Assembly: GCF_027622875.1 (NCBI RefSeq)
Contig: NZ_JAPZVP010000024.1
Span: 19,653-83,652, forward strand
Source of the DNA: Glycomyces luteolus
GTDB taxonomy: Bacteria; Actinomycetota; Actinomycetes; Mycobacteriales; Micromonosporaceae
Direction: 5' to 3'
DNA length: 64,000 nt
Shown: positions 43,834 through 52,888 of the stretch, piece after piece
Position numbering within the stretch: position 1 is the stretch's first letter
How the letters are laid out: the number at the start of each line of letters is the position of its first letter
The notes under the pieces: generated by a model
Told to the model about the DNA's origin: nothing
The model's database searches: none
What the model saw: only the letters and a program-made list of their open reading frames with translations
Made by a program: the position numbers and the translations under genes

Positions 43834-44750
43834 GCGCGACAACGGAACTGCGCGCCCTGCGGGGGCGCGGTGTCACAGGCAAGCCCGAGAACAAGGCGGC
43901 GTTCCTCTTCCTGCTGCCGTGGTTCCTGGGGCTCTTCGTCATCACGCTCGGGCCGATGGCCGCCTCGCTCTTCCTGAGCTTCACCGACTACAACCTGCTG
44001 CAGCCGGCAAGGTTCAGCGGTCTCGACAACTTCACCCGGGTGCTCGGCGACGAGCGGCTGCACCAGTCGCTCAAGGTCACGTTCACGTACGTGCTGGTCT
44101 CGGTCCCGCTCCAGCTGGCGCTGGCGCTTGGGCTGGCGCTGCTGCTGGACCGCGGTCTGCGGGGCTTGGCGTTCTACCGCTCGGCGTTCTACCTGCCCTC
44201 GCTCATCGGAGGCAGCGTCGCCATCGCCGTCCTTTGGCGCACCGTCTTCGGTGCCGACGGCCTGTTCAACCAAGGCCTAGCACTCATCGGCATCGACGGC
44301 CCCGGCTGGATCTCCGAGCCCGGCACCGCACTGGGCACGCTCATCGTCCTCAACGTCTGGACCTTCGGTTCACCGATGGTGATCTTCCTGGCCGGGCTGC
44401 GGCAGATCCCGCGCATGTACTACGAAGCGGCCTCTGTCGACGGCGCCTCCAGGTCGCGCCAGTTCCGCAGCGTCACACTGCCATTGCTGACACCGATCAT
44501 CTTCTTCAACCTGGTCCTGCAGATCATCCACGCGTTCCAGTCGTTCACCCAGGCGTTCGTCGTCTCCAGCGGCACCGGCGGCCCGGCCGACTCGACGCTC
44601 TTCTACTCGCTGTACCTGTACCAGCGGGGATTCGGGGCGTTCGACATGGGTTACGCGTCAGCGCTGGCCTGGCTGCTGCTGCTCATCATCGGCGCCTTCA
44701 CCGCGATCAACTTCTGGGCCTCCAAGTATTGGGTCTTCTACGATGACTGA
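43830..44750 (+). CDS. Carbohydrate ABC importer permease (MalF/UgpA-type)
   Basis: The 306-residue protein starts MSATTELRALRGRG, has six membrane helices (first AAFLFLLPWFLGLFVITLGP) and the EAA loop EAASVDGASRSRQFRSVTLP. First main gene of the LacI-controlled operon; partner of the next permease. No ATPase gene is present, so a shared MsmK/MsiK-type ATPase encoded elsewhere is expected, as usual for actinobacterial sugar importers. Confidence 0.93.
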   Translation: MSATTELRALRGRGVTGKPENKAAFLFLLPWFLGLFVITLGPMAASLFLSFTDYNLLQPARFSGLDNFTRVLGDERLHQSLKVTFTYVLVSVPLQLALALGLALLLDRGLRGLAFYRSAFYLPSLIGGSVAIAVLWRTVFGADGLFNQGLALIGIDGPGWISEPGTALGTLIVLNVWTFGSPMVIFLAGLRQIPRMYYEAASVDGASRSRQFRSVTLPLLTPIIFFNLVLQIIHAFQSFTQAFVVSSGTGGPADSTLFYSLYLYQRGFGAFDMGYASALAWLLLLIIGAFTAINFWASKYWVFYDD

Positions 44751-45636
44751 CACCCTCGCCCCGGCCCTCGTCCGCAGCGCTCCCCCCGGGAAGCCGCGCC
44801 GCCGCGCCCCCGGAAACGTCCGCTGCATCGTCAAGCACGCGGTGCTCATCCTCTGCGCACTGGTGATGCTCTACCCGATCCTGTGGATGATCGTCAGTTC
44901 CCTGCGGCCCGAAGACGTCATCTTCCGCGACCCGAGCCTGATCCTCCGCGATCTGGAGACCGGCAACTACGCCGAAGGCTGGGGGGCCTTCGCCGATCCG
45001 TTCAGCCACTACCTGATCAACTCCACGATCGTGGTGGCCGGCGCGATCATCGGGAACCTCGTCGCCTGCTCCATGGCCGCCTACGCGTTCGCCCGGCTCG
45101 AATTCTCCGGCAAGCGGCTGTGGTTCGGCATCATGCTGGTCACGATCATGCTGCCGGTCCACGTCATCATCGTCCCGCAGTACGTGCTGTTCTCGCAGTT
45201 CGGCTGGGTCAACACCTTCCTGCCGCTCATCCTGCCGAAGTTCCTCGCCACCGACGCGTTCTTCGTGTTCCTCATGGTCCAGTTCATCCGCGGCATCCCC
45301 CGCGAACTCGACGAGGCCGCCCGCATCGACGGCGCCGGCCACCCGCGGATCTTCGCCCAGATCATCCTGCCGCTCATGGTCCCCGCGCTCGCGACCACCG
45401 CCATCTTCACCTTCATCTGGACCTGGAACGACTTCTTCTCCCAGCTGATCTACCTGACCGACCCCGACATGTACACCGTCCCGCTGGCATTGCGCGCCTT
45501 CGTGGACACCCAGGCCGGCACCAACTGGGGCGCGACCCTCGCCATGAGCGTGGTCTCGCTGCTGCCGGTCTTCCTCCTCTTCCTGTTCGGCCAGCGGTTC
45601 CTCCTGCGGGGCATCGCCACCACCGGCGGCAAGTGA
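44743..45636 (+). CDS. Carbohydrate ABC importer permease (MalG/UgpE-type)
   Basis: The 297-residue protein has six membrane helices, the EAA loop DEAARIDGAGHPRIFAQIIL and the usual ending FGQRFLLRGIATTGGK. It overlaps the previous gene by 8 nt. Confidence 0.93.
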   Translation: MTDTLAPALVRSAPPGKPRRRAPGNVRCIVKHAVLILCALVMLYPILWMIVSSLRPEDVIFRDPSLILRDLETGNYAEGWGAFADPFSHYLINSTIVVAGAIIGNLVACSMAAYAFARLEFSGKRLWFGIMLVTIMLPVHVIIVPQYVLFSQFGWVNTFLPLILPKFLATDAFFVFLMVQFIRGIPRELDEAARIDGAGHPRIFAQIILPLMVPALATTAIFTFIWTWNDFFSQLIYLTDPDMYTVPLALRAFVDTQAGTNWGATLAMSVVSLLPVFLLFLFGQRFLLRGIATTGGK

Positions 45637-45679
45637 TCCACCCGAACCCTTCGACAACCCTTCGCAAAGGAGCGACACC

Positions 45680-46984
45680 ATGCAACGCCGACTCATACTC
45701 CGCGGCGCCGGGGCCTCGGCCGCCGCACTCACCGCCGGATCCTCGCTGACCGCCTGCGGCACGGGCGGCGGCGGGGAGATGGAACTCAGTGACGAACCCG
45801 TCGAATTGCGCCTCACCTGGTGGGGCTCGGACACCCGCGCCGAACTCACCGAGCAGGCCATCGCCGCGTTCGAAGCCGAGCACGCGAACATCACCGTCAA
45901 GGGCGAGTTCAAGGACTGGAGCGGGTACTGGGACGCGCTCGCGACCACGACTGCCGCAGACGACTCCCCTGACGTCCTGCAGATGGACGAGCAATACCTC
46001 GCCTCCTACGGCTCCCGCGGAGCGCTGCTCGACCTCGGCACCGCCGGCGAGTTCCTCTCGACTGACGGCATCGAGCCGTCGGTCCTGGAGACGGGCCGGC
46101 TCGACGGCGTGCAGTACGCGATGCCCATCGGTGTCGCCGTCCTGTCCTGCGTGGTCAACCAGGACCTGTTCGACCAGTACGGCGTCAGTCTGCCCGACGG
46201 CAATACCTGGACCTGGGACGACTACGCCGCGCTCGCGGCCTCGCTGACCGAGGCTAGCGGCGGCGCGATCAACGGCTCGGGACTGTCCGGTTCGGACAAC
46301 GGAAGCATCCGCTACTGGTCGCGCCTACACGGCGGCGAACTGTTCGGCGAGGACTCGAAGGTCGTGCTCGACCCGCAGACCCTTGCCGCCCAATGGGAAT
46401 ACTGGCTCGACATGATCGCCTCCGGCGCGTGCGAGAGCGCCGCCCAGATGGTCGAGGGCATGAACGCCGGCATCGGCGGCGACGGCATGTCGACCGGCAA
46501 GATCGCCATGGGCTTCCTCTTCAACACCCAGATCACCGCCATGCGCGAGGCCAGCGGGGCGAACATGCAGCTGGTCAAGATGCCTGGCAGCGGCGAGGTC
46601 GACGCGAACTACTTCAAACCGTCCATGTACTGGTCGGTCTCATCGCAGAGTGAACACCCCGCCGAAGCCGCGCTGTTCGTCGACTTCCTTGTCAACAGCA
46701 CCGCGGCCGCCGACATCATCGGCACCGAGCGCGGCATCCCCTCCAATACCGCCGCCCTCGAGCACATCACCGCCGACCTCGCCGAGAGCGACCGGCTCGC
46801 GGTCGAGTACATGAACTCGGTGACCCCCGGCCCCCCGGCCGTCGTCACCCCCAAGGGCGGCAGCGAGCTCGAGCCGATCCTGCGACGGAACGCCCAGCAG
46901 GTGTACTTCGGCGAGGCCGAACCGCTCGCGGCGGCGGAGTCCTTCGTCGAGGAGCTGCAGGGCGAGATCGACGCCGCCAAGTGA
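45680..46984 (+). CDS. Carbohydrate ABC importer binding lipoprotein
   Basis: The 434-residue protein begins MQRRLILRGAGASAAALTAG and has a lipobox SLTAC. The mature part has family 1 binding-protein features (VELRLTWWGSDTRAELTEQA, YWDALATTTAADDSPDVLQM). AAAGGAG precedes ATG 45680. Extracellular sugar receptor for the two permeases; ligand unknown, though beta-helix glycan enzymes lie nearby. Confidence 0.92.
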   Translation: MQRRLILRGAGASAAALTAGSSLTACGTGGGGEMELSDEPVELRLTWWGSDTRAELTEQAIAAFEAEHANITVKGEFKDWSGYWDALATTTAADDSPDVLQMDEQYLASYGSRGALLDLGTAGEFLSTDGIEPSVLETGRLDGVQYAMPIGVAVLSCVVNQDLFDQYGVSLPDGNTWTWDDYAALAASLTEASGGAINGSGLSGSDNGSIRYWSRLHGGELFGEDSKVVLDPQTLAAQWEYWLDMIASGACESAAQMVEGMNAGIGGDGMSTGKIAMGFLFNTQITAMREASGANMQLVKMPGSGEVDANYFKPSMYWSVSSQSEHPAEAALFVDFLVNSTAAADIIGTERGIPSNTAALEHITADLAESDRLAVEYMNSVTPGPPAVVTPKGGSELEPILRRNAQQVYFGEAEPLAAAESFVEELQGEIDAAK

Positions 46985-47060
46985 CCCCGGCTCCGGGGGG
47001 CGCCGACCCCGGCGGCCACCGGAACACACCACCACCAGAAACAGAAAGAACGGCACCTCC

Positions 47061-48173
47061 ATGACCCGAAACCCGGTCCTCCGGGCCGCCGTCATCGGCA
47101 CCGGCGGCATTGCCGGCGCCCACGCGGCCGCCCTGGCAGACTTGCCCGACCGCGTCGAACTGGCCGCGGTGGCCGACATCGATTCGTCCCGAGCGGCCGC
47201 ATTCGCCGAGCGGTTCGCGATCCCCGCCGTGTACACCGATGCCGAGTCCCTGTTCGCGAACGAGGCGCTCGACCTCGTCCACATCTGCACGCCGCCGCGA
47301 AGCCATGCGCCGCTGGCGATCACGGCGATGCGCGCAGGCGTGCCGGCACTGGTCGAAAAACCGACAGCGCTGAGCCTGGCCGAGATGGACGAGCTCGCGG
47401 CCGTCCAGGCCACAACCGGCGTGCCGGTGCTGACGGTGTTCCAGCACCGGTTCGGAGCCGCGGCCGTGCGCCTGCGCGCGCTGGCCGAATCAGGCAAGCT
47501 CGGCCGCCCTCTCGTGGCGACCTGCGAGACGCTCTGGTACCGCGACGACTCGTACTTCGAAGCCCCATGGCGCGGGCGCTGGGAGAACGAGGGCGGCGGC
47601 CCGACCATGGGCCACGGCATCCACCAGTTCGACCTGCTCCTGTCGATCCTCGGACCTTGGGCCGAGGTCACCGCCATGGCCGACCGCCTCGCACGCCCGA
47701 CCGACACCGAGGACGTCTCGACGGCACTCGTCCGCTTCGACAGCGGCTGCCTCGCCACCGTGGTGAACTCGGTGATCTCGCCGCGCGAGACCTCCCGGCT
47801 CCGGTTCGACTTCGAGCACGCCACGGCCGAGGTCGAGCACCTCTACGGCTACACCGCAGCCGACTGGCGCTTCACCCCCGCACCCGGGCAGGAGCACCTT
47901 GCCCAACTGTGGACGGCCGAGGCCGGACCCGACCGCAAGGGCGGCCACGCCCTGCAGATCGAGGCGATCCTCGACGCGCTCGCCGCGGGCGAGCCACCGG
48001 GTGTGTCCCTCGCCGAGGCCCGCCGGACCCTGGAGCTCGCCGCCGCGACCTACGCCTCGGCGTTCCGCGGCCGCCCGGTGGCCGCCGGGGAGCTCGGACC
48101 CGAAGACCCGTTCACCCGCAGTATGGACGGCGGCGCCGTCCCGTGGAACCCGATCAAGGAGCGATCAGCATGA
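47061..48173 (+). CDS. Gfo/Idh/MocA-family oxidoreductase
   Basis: The 370-residue protein has the Rossmann start RAAVIGTGGIAGAHAAALA, the EKP motif in VPALVEKPTALSLAE and a C-terminal sheet domain with GHGIHQFDLLL. Family members oxidise or epimerise sugars and inositols with NAD(P). It overlaps the next gene (ATGA). It acts on the imported sugar or a derivative (inference). Confidence 0.93.
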   Translation: MTRNPVLRAAVIGTGGIAGAHAAALADLPDRVELAAVADIDSSRAAAFAERFAIPAVYTDAESLFANEALDLVHICTPPRSHAPLAITAMRAGVPALVEKPTALSLAEMDELAAVQATTGVPVLTVFQHRFGAAAVRLRALAESGKLGRPLVATCETLWYRDDSYFEAPWRGRWENEGGGPTMGHGIHQFDLLLSILGPWAEVTAMADRLARPTDTEDVSTALVRFDSGCLATVVNSVISPRETSRLRFDFEHATAEVEHLYGYTAADWRFTPAPGQEHLAQLWTAEAGPDRKGGHALQIEAILDALAAGEPPGVSLAEARRTLELAAATYASAFRGRPVAAGELGPEDPFTRSMDGGAVPWNPIKERSA

Positions 48174-49099
48174 CCGGAATCGACATTCGCCACCACCTGG
48201 GTACGTCCCTCACCGTCGGCGACGGCCGAGTGGACCTCTTCGAGTACGTCTACGGGCCCGATTCTCCCCAGTTGGAGTCGCCCAAGCCCTACCTGCACCC
48301 GATCCGCACGCGCGCCGGTCGCGTGGTCAGCCTCTTCCGGCCCTGGGACCATGTGTGGCACAAGGGCATCGCCCTGTCGCTCCCGCACGTGGGGGAGGAG
48401 AACTTCTGGGGCGGCCCGACTTACGTCCACGGCAAGTCCTATGTGCAGCTCGACAACAACGGCACCCAGCACCACCGTGAGTTCACCCGGCTGGAGACCA
48501 GCGACCGCGTCGCGGCCATCGCCCACGACCTGGACTGGATCACCGAGTCCGGAACGAAGTGCTTCACCGAGCACCGCGCCATCACCGCGCGAGTCCTGTC
48601 CCCCGAAGCGTGGATGCTGACGTTCGAGACGACGCTTCACAACGTTTCCGGACACGACATCGCGATCGGGTCGCCCACCACCAAGGGCCGCGAGAACGCC
48701 GGCTACGGCGGCTTGTTCTGGCGGGGGCCCCGATCGTTCACCGACGGCCGCCTGGTGACGACGAACGGCTCGGGATCCGGCAACGAGATGCGCGGAGGAC
48801 GCCACGAATGGATGGGCTTCGCCGGACGCCATGACCACGACGACGCCGCCTCATTGGTGGTCATGGTCGACGACGCCGGAAACCCGTGCCATCCGCCGCA
48901 GTGGTTCGCCCGTTCAGAGGAGTTCGCCTGTCTGAACCCCGCGCCGTTCTTCTCTGAGGAGCTGACCGTCGCCGATGGCCAGACGATCCGCTTCCGCTAC
49001 GGCGTCGGGATCGCCGACGCAGACGCCGACGCGGCGCCCGAACTCGCCAATTCGGTGCGAAGCGAATTGACGGACGCCGCATTGCCTTCGAGCGCTTGA
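48170..49099 (+). CDS. DUF6807 (PmoA-like) protein of the sugar cassette
   Basis: The 309-residue protein has the family features SPKPYLHPIRTRAGRVVSLF, WDHVWHKGIALS, and FWGGPTYVHG, all rich in His/Trp residues that could form a carbohydrate site. Families of this kind occur beside Gfo/Idh/MocA oxidoreductases and sugar importers in actinobacteria; no reaction is established that I can name. The start overlaps the preceding stop. No signal peptide. Confidence 0.8.
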   Translation: MTGIDIRHHLGTSLTVGDGRVDLFEYVYGPDSPQLESPKPYLHPIRTRAGRVVSLFRPWDHVWHKGIALSLPHVGEENFWGGPTYVHGKSYVQLDNNGTQHHREFTRLETSDRVAAIAHDLDWITESGTKCFTEHRAITARVLSPEAWMLTFETTLHNVSGHDIAIGSPTTKGRENAGYGGLFWRGPRSFTDGRLVTTNGSGSGNEMRGGRHEWMGFAGRHDHDDAASLVVMVDDAGNPCHPPQWFARSEEFACLNPAPFFSEELTVADGQTIRFRYGVGIADADADAAPELANSVRSELTDAALPSSA

Positions 49100-49164
49100 G
49101 GTCGCATCGACTCCACGGACGTCGACGCGGCGGGCGACCTCACTCTCGGCCGAGCCGGGGCGGA

Positions 49165-49917
49165 TCAGTGCGAAGGGCTCCGGAATACACGACGTCCGAT
49201 CTCCGCCTGATATCCGAGCCGGGTTCGTTCCAGATGCGCATCCGCCGCCCGGCCGGCCGCCTCGGCGTCACCCCTGCGGATCGCATCGAGGATGGCGGCG
49301 TGCTCGTCGCGAGCGACCATCAGCGGTCCGCCGCTGAAGCCGTCGAACGCGGCGACGACGACACGATGCTGCAGTGATTGCGCGGACGCGATGGACTCGG
49401 CGAGGAGGTGATTGTGCGAGGCGGCCGCCACAGCGCGATGGAAGGCTTCGTCGGCGTTCGCCGCCGCCGCGATATCACCGTTCTCGGCTGCGGTGGTGTA
49501 GTCGGCGAGCGCGTTGTCGATGGCCACCAACTCCGCCGGCGTCGCGCGCTCCGCGGCGAGCTCCGCAGCTGCCCGCTCCTGAACGCCGCGGAACTCGAAC
49601 AGCATCATCACGTGGTCGACGCTCATCGGAATGAACGCGGTCGTGACCTGCTCGCCGAGGTCGGAAGGATCGGCGACGAAGATCCCGCGGCCGCGCTGGA
49701 CGGTGATCCGGCCCGTGGCCGCCAGCGTTTTGAGTGCGTCCCGAGCGATGGTCCGGCTGATGCCGAGCAGCTCCGCGAACCGCGCCTCGGTGGGCAGGCG
49801 GTTACCCGGCCCGAACCCTTGCTCGTCGATGTATCGCATGATCTGCTCGGCGGCCCTTGAGTACCCCGGCCGGTACACGCGTGCCGACTCGGCTGTGGGC
49901 CCGACGGTTTCAGTCAT
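49165..49917 (-). CDS. GntR-family (FadR/FCD) regulator
   Basis: The 250-residue protein has an N-terminal winged helix (FGPGNRLPTEARFAELLGIS, RTIARDALKTLAATGRITVQ) and an all-helical FCD domain with metal-ligand-like Asp/His positions (FEFRGVQERAAAELAAER, DEAFHRAVAAASHN, ARDEHAAILDAI). ATG 49917 follows GAGAGG by six nt. ATGCTTCAT occurs in its own promoter (49950) and before the beta-helix gene (50120), so it likely controls both. Confidence 0.9.
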   Translation of the reverse strand: MTETVGPTAESARVYRPGYSRAAEQIMRYIDEQGFGPGNRLPTEARFAELLGISRTIARDALKTLAATGRITVQRGRGIFVADPSDLGEQVTTAFIPMSVDHVMMLFEFRGVQERAAAELAAERATPAELVAIDNALADYTTAAENGDIAAAANADEAFHRAVAAASHNHLLAESIASAQSLQHRVVVAAFDGFSGGPLMVARDEHAAILDAIRRGDAEAAGRAADAHLERTRLGYQAEIGRRVFRSPSH

Positions 49918-49945
49918 CAACTGCCTCTCAGTGGTCGTTACATAT

Positions 49946-49958
49946 AAGCATGCTTCAT
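49946..49958. promoter_or_regulatory. Candidate GntR operator (autoregulation)
   Basis: AAGCATGCTT (49946-49955) is a perfect 10-nt palindrome, extended to ATGCTTCAT, which recurs at 50120-50128. Confidence 0.5.
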
Positions 49959-50070
49959 GTGCTGCGTCCAACCCTCTGAACACCGGTCGCGGAATGACGC
50001 TGCTTCATCTACGCCGCCCGGATCAGGTCGGCTCGGTGCGAATCGCCAGGCGATGCGTCCTATTGAACTA

Positions 50071-50129
50071 TTGACATGTATTATTGCGCTGCTAGACTCG
50101 GCGATGAACCATATTGACCATGCTTCATC
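50071..50129 (+). promoter_or_regulatory. Promoter and candidate GntR operator for the beta-helix gene
   Basis: TTGACA (50071-50076), 16 nt, TAGACT (50093-50098). Just downstream GATGAA (50103-50108) and TTCATC (50124-50129) form an inverted repeat containing ATGCTTCAT. Confidence 0.6.
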
Positions 50130-50250
50130 GACGAAATTCCTCGGAGACTTGTCTCAATGAACCAGCTTCATCGAGATTCAGGAGCGAGTCGGCTCGAGAC
50201 CCGGCGGACACGTCTCGAGGCGTCGATTTCCCGCAAGCCGAGAGGGAAAG

Positions 50251-52608
50251 ATGAGACCCACGATCAGCACCCGAAGAACCGGAATCCTGGCGATCCTCGT
50301 GGCGCTGGCGGTCGCCCTGGCCGGCTTCGTGCCGGTCGACGGAGCACGGGCGGCCGTCCAGCACTCGTTCTACGTGTCGCCGACGGGGAGCGACAGCAAC
50401 TCCGGCACCGCCGCCGCTCCATGGGCCACCCTGGAGAAGGCACGGAACCACATCCGACAGAACAACCTGAACGACAACATGACCGGTGACGTCGTCGTCT
50501 ACCTGCGCGGCGGGCGGCACGTCCGCACCGCGCCGTTCGACCTGACCGACGCGGACTCCGGTTCGAACGGGTTCAGAGTCGTCTACCGGGCCTATCCTGG
50601 CGAGGCCCCCATCATGGACGGCGGCAAGGCCGTCACCGGCTGGACGCGGGCCGGCAGCGCCCCCTACTACGTCGCCGACGTACCCGAGTCCGCCGGCTAC
50701 GCCGACTACTTCCGGCAGCTCTACGTCGGCGGCAAGCGCGCCCAGCTGGCGATGAGCGAGGGCATCGCCGGCACCGCATTCTGGAACGATCCCGCGATAC
50801 CCAACCCCCCGGCGAACCCGGACCGCCCCGACCGCTCCTACGACGGCATCGAATTCCCCGCGGGGAGCGTGCCGGACTATACCAACGTCACCGACGTGCG
50901 ACTCTTCCACATCGCGATCGGATTCAAGGCCGACTACTTCCCGCTGGTCGACATCAGCACCAGCGGTGCCTACAAGCGCGTCCAGCTCGCCCAGCCGCAC
51001 TTTCAGGTCCGGTTGAACCGTGACGCGGGGGACTCGCTCAACTTCGACCACACCTACTACTTCCTGAACGCGTTCGAGGAGTTGGACGCGCCCGGCGAGT
51101 GGTACCACAACCGCGCGACCGACAAGATCTACTACTACCCCCTGCCCGGGGAGGACGTGAACGCCGTCGGTGCGCACGTCCCAGTGGTCGAGTCGCTGGT
51201 GAACATCAAGGGCCGCAGCACGACCGCGAAGGCGCGCGACATCACGTTCGACGGCGTCACCTTCGAGCACGGCAACTGGCTGCTGCCGCGCGACCGTCAC
51301 ATCGGCGGCACCCAGGCCGAGGCGCTGTACGCCGACGACCCGTTCAACGATCCGAACTACGACGGGTACGGCGGCGAGGTGCCCGGCCAGATCAGGCTGA
51401 CCAACACCAACGGCGTCATGTTCACGAACAACACCGTCCGCAAGATGGGCAGTGGCGGCATCCAACTGCTCGACGGCGCCGAGAACACCACGATCACCGG
51501 CAACGTCTTCCACAACCTCACCGCGGCCGGCATCATCGCCGGCCGCTGGATGGACGTGCGCGCGGGCAGCGCGGCGCGAACCAAGAACATCGTCATCAGG
51601 AACAACATCGTCACGGACACGGGTGACGACTTCTTCCAGGCGACCGGTATCAGCCTGATGAACACGTACAACGCGGAGATATCGCACAATCTCGTCTACG
51701 ACACTGCCTACATGGGATTCCACCAGCGCAAGTCAGACGAGTTCAATCTGGTCGACGGAGTCGGGAAGACCACGTTCAGCCACAACGAGCTCTACAACGC
51801 CACCGCGAAGCACACCTGGGGCATGTACGACGGTGGCGCCGTCTACACCTTCGGCGCGTGGCCGGGTTCCTCCTTCAGCCACAACTACGTGCACGACCAC
51901 ACGTCGTCGTCGAACTTCTACAGCGACAACCAGAGCTACCAGACCCGCTGGGACTACAACGTGTCACAGGACGGACGGTTCGACTGGTCGAATCGCTACC
52001 GCCAGCCCCTGTCGGTGTACGCCTCGCATAACCACACCGACGCGTCCAACAGCACGACCAGCGGCGCCATCTTCGACCGCGACGGCGGACCGCATGTCAT
52101 CAGCGATGGAGCATGGCCGGCAGAGGCCCGCTCGATCATGGACAGTGCGAGCCTGCAGTCCTCCTACGAGCACTTGCGGTCGAAGGTGCCCGCGACCAAC
52201 CTCGCCAACGCCGCCACCCTGTCCGACAGCAACCGCAGCACCTGGGATTCCTCGCTGAAAAAGCTGTTCGACGAGACGCTGCACACCGGCGAGGCGAGCG
52301 CCGAGCAGAGCGAGGCATGGGTGCAGTTCGACCTCGGGGGCGACTACAACGCGTTCACTTTCACGATCCAGCAGGACAACTGCTGCACGTGGATGATCAC
52401 GCATTGGAAGGTCCAGCGTTGGAGTGCCAGTCAGAACGCCTGGATCGACATCATGCCCTACCAGGCCATCAACACGACCGCTCCGGTCGTCTACAAGCCG
52501 CCCACGCACGTGGCCACCACCAGCATCCGGCTGTTCGTACAGAACACCAACACTGGCGGGAAGATCGGCGTACAGGAGTTCAACGTCACCGGCGAAGCCA
52601 AGGGCTAG
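50251..52608 (+). CDS. Secreted right-handed beta-helix protein with C-terminal discoidin-like domain
   Basis: The 785-residue protein has a signal peptide (MRPTISTRRTGILAILVALA ... ARA, cleavage near residue 35), then YVSPTGSDSNSGTAAAPWAT, the common start of bacterial parallel beta-helix enzymes. Repeated coils follow between about 320 and 560 (DITFDGVTFEHG, VMFTNNTVRKMG, TTITGNVFHNL, IVIRNNIVTDTG). The last ~130 residues (WVQFDLGGDY ... SIRLFVQNTNTGGKIGVQE) resemble F5/8 type C carbohydrate-binding modules. GAGAGGGA precedes ATG 50251. GH141-like hydrolase or polysaccharide lyase activity is likely; which one I cannot tell. Confidence 0.85.
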   Translation: MRPTISTRRTGILAILVALAVALAGFVPVDGARAAVQHSFYVSPTGSDSNSGTAAAPWATLEKARNHIRQNNLNDNMTGDVVVYLRGGRHVRTAPFDLTDADSGSNGFRVVYRAYPGEAPIMDGGKAVTGWTRAGSAPYYVADVPESAGYADYFRQLYVGGKRAQLAMSEGIAGTAFWNDPAIPNPPANPDRPDRSYDGIEFPAGSVPDYTNVTDVRLFHIAIGFKADYFPLVDISTSGAYKRVQLAQPHFQVRLNRDAGDSLNFDHTYYFLNAFEELDAPGEWYHNRATDKIYYYPLPGEDVNAVGAHVPVVESLVNIKGRSTTAKARDITFDGVTFEHGNWLLPRDRHIGGTQAEALYADDPFNDPNYDGYGGEVPGQIRLTNTNGVMFTNNTVRKMGSGGIQLLDGAENTTITGNVFHNLTAAGIIAGRWMDVRAGSAARTKNIVIRNNIVTDTGDDFFQATGISLMNTYNAEISHNLVYDTAYMGFHQRKSDEFNLVDGVGKTTFSHNELYNATAKHTWGMYDGGAVYTFGAWPGSSFSHNYVHDHTSSSNFYSDNQSYQTRWDYNVSQDGRFDWSNRYRQPLSVYASHNHTDASNSTTSGAIFDRDGGPHVISDGAWPAEARSIMDSASLQSSYEHLRSKVPATNLANAATLSDSNRSTWDSSLKKLFDETLHTGEASAEQSEAWVQFDLGGDYNAFTFTIQQDNCCTWMITHWKVQRWSASQNAWIDIMPYQAINTTAPVVYKPPTHVATTSIRLFVQNTNTGGKIGVQEFNVTGEAKG

Positions 52609-52700
52609 GGCGGCATCGGCGGCCAAAGCGCCGAGGTCGCACAGGGACGGCAAGGGCGGCCGGAACCAGCAGTTCAGCCGTTGAACCGCTTTCCCTGAAG

Positions 52701-52742
52701 CGGACAACCCCGCCGGCCCGTAGAGGGCGGCGGGGTTGTCCG
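52701..52742. terminator. Hairpin after the beta-helix gene
   Basis: CGGACAACCCCGCCG (52701-52715) pairs perfectly over 15 bp with CGGCGGGGTTGTCCG (52728-52742). No T-run; it may act in both directions. Apart from this hairpin and the repeat at 52818, the 52609-52888 gap holds nothing I can support. Confidence 0.65.
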
Positions 52743-52817
52743 GCCGACTCGGCTTGGTGGAACTGCCAGCGCCAGGTTCCCTGTGACCGCTTCAGTGGTT
52801 ACCGGGGCCGCATCCGG

Positions 52818-52875
52818 CCCGCACCTGATGTGCGCGCTGCCGGAACGACGTATTCGCAAGAGCCGCACCGAAGCG
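52818..52875 (+). repeat. 58-nt repeat, right copy
   Basis: Direct copy of 42471-42528 (53 of 58 identical). In one frame it reads GPHLMCALPE, matching the HLTCALPE end of the ABC ATPase, but the stop codon TGA is CGA here. It therefore looks like a displaced fragment of an ABC ATPase 3' end. Confidence 0.7.
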
Positions 52876-52888
52876 GTCCTAGCATTGA

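Noticed and set aside
50125..51723. A 532-codon minus-strand open frame
   Set aside because: Antisense to the secreted beta-helix gene; Val/Gly/Asp-rich with no motif.
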